Positions 10,530 through 21,454 of a DNA stretch of 64,000 nucleotides are shown here, piece by piece (positions within the stretch are counted from its first letter, which is position 1; every line of letters starts with the position of its first letter). Position numbers and translations under genes: made by a program. Below the pieces are notes generated by a model. That model was given only the letters and a program-made list of their open reading frames with translations. It did no database searches and was not told the DNA's origin. The stretch is from Sepioteuthis lessoniana (lineage: Eukaryota > Mollusca > Cephalopoda > Myopsida > Loliginidae). The stretch is taken from contig OY757911.1 of assembly GCA_963585895.1 (NCBI GenBank), forward strand, positions 96,173,686-96,237,685, in the 5' to 3' direction.

Positions 10530-10742
10530 TTATCTTGCCCAGTCGACTGGGGCTGTAGAATACACTGTCTGCTTCTCTGCTGTGGGCTAAGACCCCTCCA
10601 ACGAGTGTCCTGTATATGACACTAAACAATCTGATGGTGAAGTTACAGCAATGCTAGAGCTTTGGGGAATGCGGAGTACCCCTTCATTGCCATTGCTCCC
10701 AGGTCCACTCTGGCCCGGAGCGGTAGCCCCTGATAGGGCCCT
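10530..10742 (+). mobile_element. SINE-like repeat, family S2
   Basis: Shared blocks with copies near 44.4, 56.6, 58.8 and 61.1 kb: 'cagtcgactggggctg', 'gtcctgtatatgacacta', 'gatggtgaagtt', 'cattgccattgctccc', 'ggtccactctggcc'. About 210 bp, no ORF. I see no clear box A/B, so SINE is the likely but unproved class. The M repeat follows directly, as it does at 61.2 kb. Confidence 0.65.
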
Positions 10743-11115
10743 ATCTATTGGTTAAATAGAACTAACAGCATACTTATGCTAAAATAAATTGTTTCAGTAA
10801 ACTGAATAGCTTGAAATAGGAATGTTTTTGACAATTAAACTGTTCTTACATTTAAAATGCGTGCTTATGCTTAACTGAATTATTTGAAATAGAACTGTTT
10901 TTCGACATTAAAACTGTATTTACACTTAACTGAATTGTTACATATAACTGCTTGAATTGTTTGAAATGGAAATGTTTTTGACAATTAAACTGTGTACTTA
11001 TGCTAAAGTGAATAGTTTTAAATAGAACAGATTATTTACATAAAAATGGATTTGGCGTTAAATAACCTACAAAGATTGATATGCCATAAAACCCAACAAA
11101 CCAAACCATACGGTT
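10743..11115 (-). repeat. M repeat, left copy (minisatellite-bearing)
   Basis: Composed of a degenerate tandem array (10743-11045; recurring phrases 'gaattgtttgaaatagaa', 'tgttttgacaattaaactgt', 'cttatgctaaa') and a conserved ~55-bp head (11050-11110, 'gatatgccataaa' and 'aacaaaccaaacca'). The head also occurs near 14.2 kb in opposite orientation, near 28.97 kb and near 61.95 kb. One end is 'ctattggttaaatagaact', matched by 'agttctatttaatcgatag' at the outer end of the 14.2-14.7 kb copy. No ORF; probably a non-autonomous mobile repeat. Confidence 0.7.
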
Positions 11116-12460
11116 ACCGTTATTTGTCATGTTTAGGTCATCTTGTGTGCAATCTCGATAGGTTGTCGCTTGAAGTATCCATACGGTGGTTTTTCTTTCC
11201 ATTTCTGCTTTTTTATTTTTTCCTGTTTGTTCTTTTTTTTCTGTTTCTTCGTATGATTCTTTTGCTCTTGCTTGCAACGGTAATAATTCCTTCTTTGATT
11301 TTTACTAGATTTCTCAAGTGTTTGTGTTATTGCGTCTACGCAATCCTCAATTATGGCATGTACCTTCCTTCTATTTTTGACATATACAGCCCGTCTATAT
11401 CATCTCTTTGTTATTATTATTATCATTATTATTAGGATTACTATTATTAGTAGCTACATTTGTGGACCTAACAGTATGTACAGTATTTGTAAACATATCA
11501 AATTTCTCAAAATTAATCTAAAAATTTCTGGGAATTCCTTTTAAAGATATATGTAAAATTTCATCATATACTGAAAACAAATATTACTGATTTGATATTA
11601 AATCTGAAGAATCTAATAAATGCAACTCGTATCTACAATCTGAGCCTTTAAGATTTTATTTTTTTATGTTAAGCAGAGAATTCTGAAAATAAATTCAATA
11701 TATTATTGGAAAACTAATATTCCTTCTTAAATTTGGATTTTCTTTATAAGCTGATCAATGTGGACGATTATTTGATGATTTCAAATATGATTGATTCATG
11801 ATAATCATCATAAAACAGCCACCATTCTTTGCATCAAGTGCGAACTGTAGATTGGATACCGGTACGGAAAATGGAATGGGCAAGCTGCATTCGAATTTCG
11901 GATTGGGAAGTCGCGTTCATTATGCACTAATTCCCTAGAGAAAATATTGTACTAATTAATTATATCAATCGTAGACACGAGGAAAATAGTAGGGTGGACG
12001 TTGGAACAAGTTTTGGAGAAGGAAATTTAATTCATTACTGGAAACCAGACTCAATAAATTATACGTTCTATTCAAATTGTTCGGGCAATTCCTGCTATGG
12101 CATCTCTATGAAGCACTATCTGGTCATGTCCATCCATCAGTCAAACATGTTAACCTACATAGGGTGCGGACGCGAAATATGGAATAATTTTAAAACGTTC
12201 TTTTTCTTTAAAATTTGGTTAGTCTGACTGGTCTAATTTGTAAAAAAAAAGTGATAAATCTAAATTTTCATGATTACCTCTATTATACAAGTACTTTATA
12301 AAATTCAAATTCATCCCAATATGTGTGAGCAAGATAAGAAACGACAAATATTCTATTGTTAGCGTAATGTCGAAACTAAGCCAAAGTTTTTTGTCTACTT
12401 TATAGAAAGCAAAGAAAAAGGATTTACAGAAAAATACTTTTTTACAGGAAATGGTGGAGT
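11116..12460. other. AT-rich stretch between M copies, unassigned
   Basis: No recognised gene. An open frame of 77 codons at 11994-12227 (plus) has one Cys pair around 'NCSGNSCYGIS' but no family I know. A TTA/ATT-rich patch lies at 11410-11450. Confidence 0.45.
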
Positions 12461-12464
12461 GGAG

Positions 12465-12812
12465 GATTGAATAAAAAAACTAAAAAGAAGGCTCTTTAAG
12501 TGGTCTCCCAGCGGCTATTATGAAGGACCCCGCAACATCTATAAGAAAATATGCTAATGAATTGAAAGTCCACGAGAAAACTGCCAGGACAGCAATTAAA
12601 CAAAATTTAATCCCAGACATTAACTGTCCTGATTTACGCGACTTTGGAAAAAAACAAAACAAATGCCCATTTCCATACAAATATTACTTCGTTTAAGACT
12701 GCTATTGAAGAGAAATGGAATAAAATGTCGAAAGAATTTATTTTGAAGGCATGCACATCATTTAGAAGGTGTGTAGACACAATAATTAAAAAAAATGGTG
12801 GCCATATTGGGG
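12465..12812 (+). mobile_element. Tc1/mariner-like transposon with catalytic core deleted
   Basis: Two ends of a transposase are joined. 12511-12630 encodes an N-terminal helix-turn-helix piece ('MKDPATSIRKYANELKVHEK', then 'TARTAIKQNLIPD'). 12640-12812 encodes the C-terminal end ('TAIEEKWNKMSKEFILKACT', then 'SFRRCVDTIIKKNGGHI'), in another frame. In intact relatives about 200 residues with the DDE/DDD catalytic core lie between; here 'NLIPD' runs almost directly into the region after the third catalytic residue. It cannot encode an active transposase. Terminal inverted repeats were not located. Confidence 0.7.
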
Positions 12813-12829
12813 ACATTTTCGGTGTCTGT

Positions 12830-13232
12830 TCAGGGGTTGTACTGGAATCCGTGCCGGACGGTCAGTGCTCCATGGCAGACTTGAGGTCGAAAGGCCCCAG
12901 GCTTCGGCTGGACCACCATCGGGTGAGCAAGCTGCATCATTAACAATTTTGTCTCCCTTGTATAGCACTAGACATTGCTGTCAGGTTTGAGCTGTGATCA
13001 GGCATACGTGCCTGGACCCAGGTTTGGGTCCATGTCCAGTTAGTCTCATCAAGCACACATTGGACTAAGTGGGTCGATGACCAGCAAAGTCCAGCAGGAC
13101 TCGAACCTCGGCTTGTGCCCGACCTTGCCTTCCCCTAAACCCCTGTAAAAGACCTTCGGGTCATTGACCTTGTGACAAGTCTCATCTGGTGGGAGGCAGA
13201 GACAAATAGCGGTTATATTGAGTAAATTCATT
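12830..13232 (-). mobile_element. Probable tRNA-related SINE
   Basis: On the minus strand 'gaggttcgagtcctgc' (near 13085-13110) contains a perfect pol III box B (GGTTCGAGTCC). The preceding 'aggggaaggcaaggtcggg' could hold a poor box A. The ~400-bp block is much less AT-rich than its surroundings and contains a small internal inverted repeat ('ggacccaggtttgggtcc', 13014-13031). No second copy in the window, so class and limits are inferred. Confidence 0.45.
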
Positions 13233-14195
13233 GCTTTATGTCCATCTTCTTATTTTGTTGTTTACTTTTTGTAATTTAAAATCAACCTTATTTTATAATA
13301 CAATCATTTATTATACTGAAATATTCCTAATTTTGCTTCCGCACTCTGTATAGGTTGATTATATGTCTAGAGGTTTGGAAATCTCTTTTAATTTAGGTTC
13401 ATATTGACATGTTTGAGAAGTTGATTCTTGAGATACTTTTCTTTTGTTCACACATATCGAGTATGAAAAAAAGATCTATTTGACCCGCATATAAATCTTA
13501 ACAGGAACTAACACTCTAGGATAATATGGGCCTGGAAGTAAATTAAATGAACGATTGGTCATTTCTGCCCAGGTCTCAAGAACTGCGACTTCATCATCAC
13601 ATGCAGTTTATTTTCCTACCCATGATACCAAGTTTTGGGTTATTTTAACTCTCTGCAGAGGATACAGTCACCATACTAGATGCTGCACAGAAAGGTCGAC
13701 AATCAACATTGTTTGTGGACTGAGTAAAAGACATACATGTCTTCATGCAGCGTTGGCTCGATCAAATGCAGAACTATAGTCTCGAAAGACTAACATATGC
13801 TACCATTTACACTCAGGTAGTATGACTAATACACATCGACTTTTAATTAGGGAACTGTTTGCATATGTAAACATCTTATTTTTATGGAGATTGTGTGTGT
13901 GTAACCAAAACTACGTCTTTACTTTTTTTACAAACCTTTCAGTTATTTATGTCAAATTCTCCTTGATTTTTTTGGATAAAATTGTTCTTTATTATTGATA
14001 CGATTCCCCTTATCTACATTCTGTTAACATGTCATTGTATTTATATATACAACGAAATAGCAGTTTACAGTGAGGACGGGAAGGTATATCTAAATACTTA
14101 TCTTGAAAATGTTATAGGGATGAATATTTGCTTAGTATTATTGATTTTAGTCTGGTTATATCTTTATACATTTGAACAAAAATCGAAGAAATTAC
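13233..14195. other. AT-rich stretch, unassigned
   Basis: No gene seen. 13550-13800 is richer in GC and ends in 'gtctcgaaagactaacatat', a phrase that looks like part of an interspersed repeat, but no partner is present. Open frames beyond 13980 run into the M repeat and are not credible. Confidence 0.45.
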
Positions 14196-14690
14196 ATTTG
14201 GCTCGTTGGTTGGTTGGTTGCGTATTATGGCATATCAACATTTGTAGATTATTTAATGCCAAATCCAGTTTTATTATAATAATCAGTTCTATTTCAAACA
14301 AGTGTACACAATTTTATCGTCAAAAACGTTTCTATTTCATGCCATTCAGTTTAATCAAACAGTTCTAATTCAAACAATTCTTTTTTAGTATAATTATAGA
14401 TTTTGTTTACAGTTAAATGTCAAAACAGTTCCATATTAAACAATTCAATTTACCTTAAGTACAGTTTCAATGTCAAAAAGAGTTCCATTTCAAATAATTC
14501 TGTTTAGCATACAAGAACAGTTCCATTTCAAACAATTCCGTTTAGCATAAGTACGCAGTTAAAGATTAAGTACACAGTTTAATTGTCGAAAACATTTTAT
14601 TTCAAGCTATTCAACTAAGTCAAACAGTTCTAATTCAAGTAATTCATTTTAGCAAAATTACGCAGTTTAGTTCTATTTAATCGATAGACT
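14196..14690 (+). repeat. M repeat, right copy (inverted to 10.7-11.1 kb)
   Basis: Head at 14200-14262 ('ttggttggttgcgtattatg', 'gcatatcaacatttgtag') followed by the degenerate array 14270-14670 with recurring 'cagttctatttcaaac', 'aattctgtttagcata' and 'cacagtttaattgtc'. It ends 'agttctatttaatcgatag'. Same order as the left copy but on the opposite strand, so the two face each other across 3 kb. Confidence 0.7.
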
Positions 14691-16034
14691 TGACATGAAG
14701 TCATTTTCCTGCGGGGTGGAGAGGCAGACGCTCAGAATTATTACACACATCTCACGCAAACGACAAGTCGCTTACGAAAAACTAGCGGGAATCACCAAGG
14801 TTATAAACGTTTAAAATCCTGTACTGCATTATATGGTAATATAATTAGGAATTTTGGTTGATTATTTTAGTTGTTAGTTGTTTCCTAGCGAGACAGACCA
14901 TGAGAAAGAGATTCGAGGCAGTGGGTGAGAGAGAGAGAGAGCACGGGGGCGGCATGATGATAAGGGAGTAATGAACAGAAAAGTGAATGGTAGGTTCCTG
15001 AAATTCAGGTCAAATATCAGGTGACCACTTGAAACAAGGGGATTCAAGTCCATGTTATTATATATGTATCCAATAACAGCTAATGTTTTCTTCAAACGTA
15101 CTAAAAACAGTCCTAAGTATATTTTTTATAAAGAAATCAATTGGAATAGAATTTTACAAATACGTGTGATTTTTATGTACATGTTCTTAGTTAATTTCAT
15201 TTGTCTTTCTAATTTAATCTCATTGTTTAAAACATTAGCACCGAAAATTTACACCCGAATAGTGCATATCTTTTATTAGTTTTTATAACGTTCATTTATC
15301 CTCATAGTGAAACGTTCGCCTCTGACAAAAAATAAAACAGATACACTTTCGTTAAAATATTAGTTTTCTAGCTTTCTTCAATCAACATATATTGCGCACA
15401 TCAATAAGCAACAAAAAAAGAGATATCTACATAAAACAAATTAATAGGAAATGAAAATGTTCTATTTTACGTCGGTAATTACTATTGAAGGATAATGCTC
15501 TACAAGATGACATGGCGGTTTTTGAACCAAATGTCGTGAGGAAGACTCGTTTTTACTTTGGCATGAACTGCAGTGCTAGTTTTTACCATAAATATATCCT
15601 AAACTTTCTAGTTGACTCACCACGTTGCTTATTTGGCATATAATACAGGGTGGGACAGAGAGGACATTTAGTTTGGAAAATAGTAACCCTTTCAAAATTT
15701 GACATTCACTTTGCTCCATCCTATATAAGTTTTTATCAATCCTCAAAGTACCCACCATAGAGTACAAATCAATGAAAACGGCATGGATCGAACCAGTATC
15801 GTATCCATAAACTTTTCATTGTCTCCCTGCATTGCTATAACAGTTACAATTACCTTTAATCAAACATGTATTTCTGTTCCTTAGATTAATTATGGCTCAT
15901 ATTAGATAAAATTCATTCACAGGAAATGAAAATTATTTGATTAGTGTTAAGATAAGATTAAAAAATATTTTTCATAATTAGATTTGAAAAGCCCGAAAAA
16001 TGATATGATTTTGTACACACACACAAACACACAC

Positions 16035-16083
<49 letters not shown>

Positions 16084-16104
16084 TGGGAATGACAATATAT
16101 ATTC
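14691..16104. other. AT-rich stretch, unassigned
   Basis: No gene recognised. There is a GA-rich patch at 14925-14945. 'acagggtgggacagagagga' (15646-15665) looks like a transposon end but has no partner that I can see. A (AC)n/(AT)n microsatellite closes the interval. Confidence 0.45.
16039..16080. repeat. (AT)n microsatellite
   Basis: About 21 units after a short AC run. Confidence 0.95.
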
Positions 16105-16400
16105 TCCCCTACTCCTGTGGGTTTAAGCTCACTGGCGAAGGAAGTAATGGTTGCCACTAGCTAAAAGCAAGGCTCTTCAAATGAATTGAGCTCTCGGTAG
16201 CTATGAAGCGGATATATGTAAACAAAACAAATTTGATACCTAAGCGTTTAAAATTCCTTCGCTTTCGCTGGTTTCCTTGTAACTGACTGGTAGAATCTTG
16301 GATTGGCGTTACACTCAGTCAGGTTTTGATCCCAGGTTCGGGAATTTAGCCTGTCTAGCCACACTAAAGAGTTCGGATAGAACGAAACTGTCTGTCTGTC
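16105..16400 (+). mobile_element. tRNA-related SINE, family S3
   Basis: Shares with 36.34-36.62 kb the blocks 'ggcgaaggaagtaa.ggttgc', 'gcaa.gctcttc.aat.aatt', 'tttagcc.cact.a' and 'acgaaa..gt'. It holds a tRNA-like unit with box A-like 'tggtagaatcttgg' and box B-like 'ggttttgatccc'. It is followed by 'tctgtctgtc' and (TA)n, as is the other copy. About 295 bp. Confidence 0.65.
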
Positions 16401-16513
16401 TATATATATATATATATATATTAGTCATTCAGCATCGCCAAGCCTGTCATAAAAATGTGTCATTTTGCAATAAAAGTATGAATTTATTCAAACACACATA
16501 TACACGCGCGCGC

Positions 16514-16514
<1 letters not shown>

Positions 16515-16549
<35 letters not shown>
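16515..16549. repeat. (CG)n(TA)n microsatellite
   Basis: A short CG run (16504-16514) and then about 17 TA units abutting the mariner end. Confidence 0.95.
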
Positions 16550-17214
16550 TTGGCACCTTCAATAAGTTTCCGGACTTTTTTGTACAGGCAATTAAAATTG
16601 TCGTAGACCCTTGAAAATTTAGTATGTTATTGCTATACATGCGATGAGATGACCGGCCAGTTTTTAATATTTCAGGTTCAAATGAACAGCTACAGCAGGA
16701 ATTAGAATACACCCTACTTAACCCTAATTGCCACAGCTGGTGAATTTCAAAAATGCCATCTGACACTTTAGAAGAACAATATGCAATAAAATTCTGTTTT
16801 AAACTCGGAAAGAAATGCCACAGAAACGTATGGAATGCTTCAGACTGCTTTTGAACCATCTTACATGGATTGAGCATTAGTTTTTGAGTGGCATAAGAGA
16901 TTGAAGGAAGGCAAGCAGTCTGTGAGGGATGATGAGAGTTGTGGGAGGAGTAAGGAAGTCAATAAACCAGAGTTGATTGGCCAAAGAGATAGGGTTAGGG
17001 TTACTAATTTGAGATTTTAAGGGAGTTCAGGAAGAGATTCCGTCGGAAGAGTGCAGCCCTCTTCAAATCGAGTCAATGGCATTTCCACCAGTCCACAACT
17101 CCATCCTTGACACAGACTATTTGATGAAGATGGGCATCAAAACAGTTCCTCAGCCTCCCTATTGTCCAGACCTTTCTCCCTATGACTTTTGGTTATTCTC
17201 TAAGCCCTGATCCT

Positions 17215-17220
<6 letters not shown>
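16549..17220 (+). mobile_element. Mariner-like remnant, copy 1
   Basis: The left end 'ttcaataagtttccggactt' matches the left terminal inverted repeat of the 30.5-31.4 kb copy. Plus-strand pieces of transposase follow: near 16755-16850 'TLEEQYAIKFCFKLGKKC', near 16880-16960 'HKRLKEGKQSVRDDE' and near 17160-17200 'YCPDLSPYDFWLF', the mariner 'DLxPxDFWLF' signature. The middle is collapsed in the same way as in copy 2, so both derive from one internally deleted parent. It stops at a (TA)n tract without the right terminal repeat. Frameshifts and stops make it inactive. Confidence 0.75.

Positions 17221-17276
<56 letters not shown>
17214..17276. repeat. (TA)n microsatellite
   Basis: About 30 TA units with one TG change, at the truncated right side of mariner copy 1. 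Confidence 0.95.
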
Positions 17277-17277
<1 letters not shown>

Positions 17278-17279
17278 CT

Positions 17280-18472
17280 CAACCAGATATTGGACCATCA
17301 CAAACCTTTCCCTTGGTGATCATATTAGCCGTTTTTCAAAATTACCACTAGCGTTTGCACAAACTTTCCTATACTTTTGGAATATCATGCAACTTCAGCA
17401 TGACCTCGATTCTAACAATAGTGACATCGAAATAAATTGATCTGTCAAAAATTCTATTCTACTTCCACAAATTGATTTATTATTCAATTTTAACGAATTT
17501 TTATTTGTAGAGTCAGAAATCTGTAAAAACATAGGGTTACTATAGAAAATTGTTTCTTAGGTTGTAAGATTTGCCACAAGTCATCAAGAAAATGTTTGAC
17601 TATATATCGGTATATTTGTCGCTACAAAATGCATTACATCATTGTTATAAAACTTTTTTTCTTATTCAAGTTGTATGTAAAAAATTGCGTTGCATGGAGA
17701 TGCCAAAACTGCTGCTTTGGAGTGGGTAAAATGTTCTGCCAGTAACTGTTAATAGTAATTTAAAAATCAGCTGCCATATCTATCAGCATTATATTTTCTT
17801 TATTTTTATAAATAACATGAAAGTATTCTTCACATGTTGGACTCAGGGTCCTAAGTGAACCATCATTAAATCGCTAACTTTAATAGCTAAGGTTTATTTT
17901 CATGCCTTAAAATGTTGATTGCGCAGAGTTCATACCAAAATTTAACAAACAAAAATTATTCTAATCAACTGACTCAGACGAAACTATTTCTGACAAAAAA
18001 TATTAAGATAATCTTACAAAAACTTAAATGTGTTCTACACTTGGTTTATTTTTTAAAGAATATTTTGAGTCAACATCAATCCAAAATTTTTTCTACATAT
18101 AAAATCCTACATTTAATGATATGATACTGATCCTAAATGATTCAACCCCATCAATTTCCTGTGCATGCTTCTGTCTGCGTTAGTCTGAGTCTGTGGGTCT
18201 CTTATTTGTTCCACTGATCCAGTCAAAGAACATCAAAGACTGGTAGAGGCACATAACTTTAATAATGTGTTTGTTGCAAAAAATACAATAAAGAGAAATA
18301 CGTATATCCCTATTTCTCTTTTTTGGAGGATGAGCCCGAGTCAAGTAACAGGTTTCAATATCTTGACAGACATAGAGATTTAATGATACTCATACTAAAA
18401 TATTTTTTCCTATTCTAAATTAAACATACAGTAAATTAAGTAAAATATGAGCCTGCGTAACGTAAATGACAA

Positions 18473-18503
<31 letters not shown>

Positions 18504-18780
18504 GGAATCTACCATCGACTTCGAAGTATAAGTGCCCAAAGGTTTAATTAGATTCGAGAAATACTGGACTATCTACAATGGGAATTTGTTTATATTGGTG
18601 AGGGTTTGTGAAATACTACTCATAATTGTAGGATAAGCTGATAATAGAAGAATGCTGCACCAACAGGCTCCAGATTCTCCTAAATAAACACTTCATCTTT
18701 TGAATTTCTCCTCAGAGATAACCCTTGCCCTCCAAAGCAACAGAGCCCAATTTCCCCTGGCATCAATGCATAGCTGGGAC

Positions 18781-18813
<33 letters not shown>

Positions 18814-18825
18814 ATTTAAAGTAAA
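17280..18825. other. AT-rich stretch, unassigned
   Basis: No gene or named repeat seen. (TA)n runs lie at 18476-18501 and 18780-18813. 18500-18780 is less AT-rich and sits between these two runs, so it may be one more interspersed repeat, but I see no second copy. Confidence 0.45.
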
Positions 18826-18829
18826 GGAA

Positions 18830-19065
18830 TTGATCTTATATTAATTCCAATCACCATGACTAGAAAATCCGGCAAACAATTATGTGCGACATACAGAACA
18901 CTGAACAGCTGTTTCGACCTTATTTAGGTCTCATCAGCAGTACCTATCCTGATCTCCACCACTGGAGATTGAACCAACAACCACAGGATGCAGAGGCCGA
19001 AACTCTACACCTGGGCCACTGTTCCAAGCCACACATAAGCGATGCCAAATTATGCGGTTGCATAA
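18830..19065 (-). mobile_element. SINE-like repeat, family S4, left arm
   Basis: On the minus strand: 'ggcttggaacagtggcccag', 'gtgtagagtttcgg', then 'ttggttcaatctcc', a box B-like sequence, and 'aacagctgttcagtgttctg'. It is inverted relative to 19195-19345, which lacks about 85 internal bases. Both arms end at 'ggtgattggaatt' next to a TA tract. Confidence 0.65.
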
Positions 19066-19194
19066 CGCCAACATGGGAAGACGTGGCCTTAGAGCTGACC
19101 GTGTCCTCTGTAGGGTAACATCATACTTAAAAAAAAAGCGTACATTTAAGACACATCAGATTAAGTGGTCACGTATTTCCACCATGAGTAGTTA

Positions 19195-19331
19195 ATTTGG
19201 CATCGCTTATGTGTGGGTTGGACCGGTGGCCCAGTTGTAGAGTTTCGACCACATAAGGACGAAACAGCTGTTCAGTGTTCCGTATGTCGCACGTAAGTGT
19301 TTGCCAGATTTTCTAGTCATGGTGATTCCAA

Positions 19332-19345
<14 letters not shown>
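19195..19345 (+). mobile_element. SINE-like repeat, family S4, right arm
   Basis: Matches the left arm in the opposite orientation ('catcgcttatgtgtggg', 'gaaacagctgttcagtgttc', 'ttctagtcatggtgattcca') but without the box B section, so it is an internally deleted copy. It runs into a long (AT)n(GT)n tract. Confidence 0.65.

Positions 19346-19426
<81 letters not shown>
19336..19426. repeat. (AT)n(GT)n microsatellite
   Basis: About 23 AT units, then GTAT units, then about 17 GT units. Confidence 0.95.
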
Positions 19427-19429
<3 letters not shown>

Positions 19430-19678
19430 TAAACTGATACCTTTGCCCAAGTTGAACACAAAACACATGCACAAATTTTAAGAGTTTTGAATTCAGCGTT
19501 TTCCTTCCAGACGGGTTGCAATACTTTTGCTAAAAAATTCAGCCTACGTTACTATTTACACATAGCTGGAGAGAGAATAAATAGATTCATACCTTTTCAA
19601 GAGTATGTGATATGCGAAATGTAAACAGCCTAGTTCATTTATTACGATTGTAATCATTACACAACGAAAGCCGTAACT

Positions 19679-19713
19679 ATATATATATATATATATATGT
19701 ATATGTACATGTA

Positions 19714-19755
<42 letters not shown>

Positions 19756-19876
19756 TGTGTGTGTGCGTGTTTGTGCGTGCGTGCGTGTGTGTGTGTCTTT
19801 GTGCGTGCGTGCGTGCGCGTGTGTGTGTGTGTGAGCGTGTGTGTGCCTTTATTTGGGTATATATGTATATGTATAT

Positions 19877-19947
<71 letters not shown>
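19679..19947. repeat. Compound (TA)n/(TG)n/(CG/TG)n microsatellite block
   Basis: Four alternating purine-pyrimidine tracts in 270 bp: TA runs at 19679-19698, 19717-19752 and 19880-19914, a GTGTGCGTG-type tract at 19753-19850 and a pure TG run at 19914-19946. Open frames through it are translated simple repeat. Confidence 0.95.
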
Positions 19948-19948
<1 letters not shown>

Positions 19949-20096
19949 ATTCTTATATTTCCACTGTCTTTCATTAAAATCCCTTGAAAAAGTTTAATTT
20001 CTCTTAAGCATCCCGAAATGAACATTTCTATTTTTAAATTGTTAATTTCAATTTTCTTCCATAACAGACCGCTGAAAGAATTTATTTCTATCAAGA

Positions 20097-20097
<1 letters not shown>

Positions 20098-20137
<40 letters not shown>
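20098..20137. repeat. (TA)n microsatellite
   Basis: About 19 TA units. Confidence 0.95.
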
Positions 20138-20139
<2 letters not shown>

Positions 20140-21454
20140 TGGTAGCATACGTCACATTCGAATCTCAGATCTAATGTCCTCAGAATACGTGCCTGGATAT
20201 GACACTGATCATAGGCGGAGAACAAATTTACTAAACTGATACACACTAAAACCTACAATCCATACGTAAATGAATCACCTTTGTACTCGTTGTGGCACTA
20301 GTGGCGTTATGGTCTTGTCAGTAAAACTAAACTTGGCCACCTGATAACATATTCTGAACGTGGAGGTTTGCATTTTCCGTAGCGCTAAATCCAACTATTC
20401 TCACTTCAGCTATGGGTAAACTGTGCTTTTTTCCTTTACTACAGCGACCAGTCAATGTGAAAGAAAAATAAACATATTTTGAATTCTAACCAGTGGTAGA
20501 ACAAGAGATAGGCTCTAACGGGATCTTTCTGCCTGAAGCTCTCTCCATGAGAACCTCCTCGACGACAAAACTACGAGGTCAATGAGAGAGGGTAAATAAT
20601 GACATTGTTTTGAAGGAAAGTTTTTTATCGTTTTGTTATAGTATATACTCTAAAAATGATAATTCAGTTCATTAAATCTTATTTCAAAGAAACTATTTTT
20701 GTAGTCAGCAAGTATTTTGGCATCAGTGACTTAAACGATTTATGCAATTTACTATTTATTTACAAGGATTAAACTGTTCTTCATTAAAAAAAAGCTCCGT
20801 TTGAATATACGTTGTAGATATAACTTCATACGAATTTTACATACTGACTTCTCTGCTGAGGTTTATGGTAGGTTTTTACTTCATGGCTTTTAATTCTATC
20901 TCTCTTTCTTGGCCCCGAAGTTGGCTTTATGATTAACTTTCTTCCCCAATCTTCTTTGTAGCGAGTGGAAATTTATATTGTTGTACATTGAACAGGTCAA
21001 TATTTTCTCAAACTATAAAATTATAGAAAGCATTGATAAATACATAAATGGATAAACTAATATGAGTGGCTGTTAACGGAAATAAGATCAGCAATGAAAT
21101 AACAATTAATAACATTAGTTTAATATGATCATTCTTGCTGAGCGGTGTTGGTATCATCGAAGAAAATATAACTTTTTTCAGCATAGAAGTACTGATTTTC
21201 CTAACTGGAAAGCAGAAATTAATCTCACTGGGAGCATCAATAACATTATACAAGGTATGTTCAAAGGAAAAAGAGATAGTAAATGAATTTACAAAGACAG
21301 AAATGAATAATGAATGAATCGTTTTCTCCAAGATATTTTCCTTGGAAGCTAACACAGTTAAAACACATATTTTTATTGTTCTATGCACCACTAAAAATCC
21401 TATACTTTTGTCAATATTCACAACATCCTCAAAGTTTATTCGTAAGAAAAGCAA
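20138..21454. other. Unassigned stretch with a 148-codon open frame
   Basis: The longest open frame here is 21008-21454 on the minus strand. Its last 35 residues are hydrophobic ('IKLMLLIVISLLILF'), but there is no motif I recognise and no splice or promoter context. AT-rich DNA yields such frames by chance. The remainder shows no gene; 20140-20600 has GC-richer patches that may be old SINE pieces. Confidence 0.4.

Noticed and set aside
13982-14368. 128-codon plus-strand frame with hydrophobic start
   Set aside because: It runs into the M repeat head and array, which are present elsewhere in non-coding form; no gene context.
19679-20150. Open frames of 60-100 codons rich in Cys-Val, Thr-His or Ile-Tyr
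   Set aside because: They are six-frame translations of (TG)n, (CA)n and (TA)n microsatellites, with no other composition.
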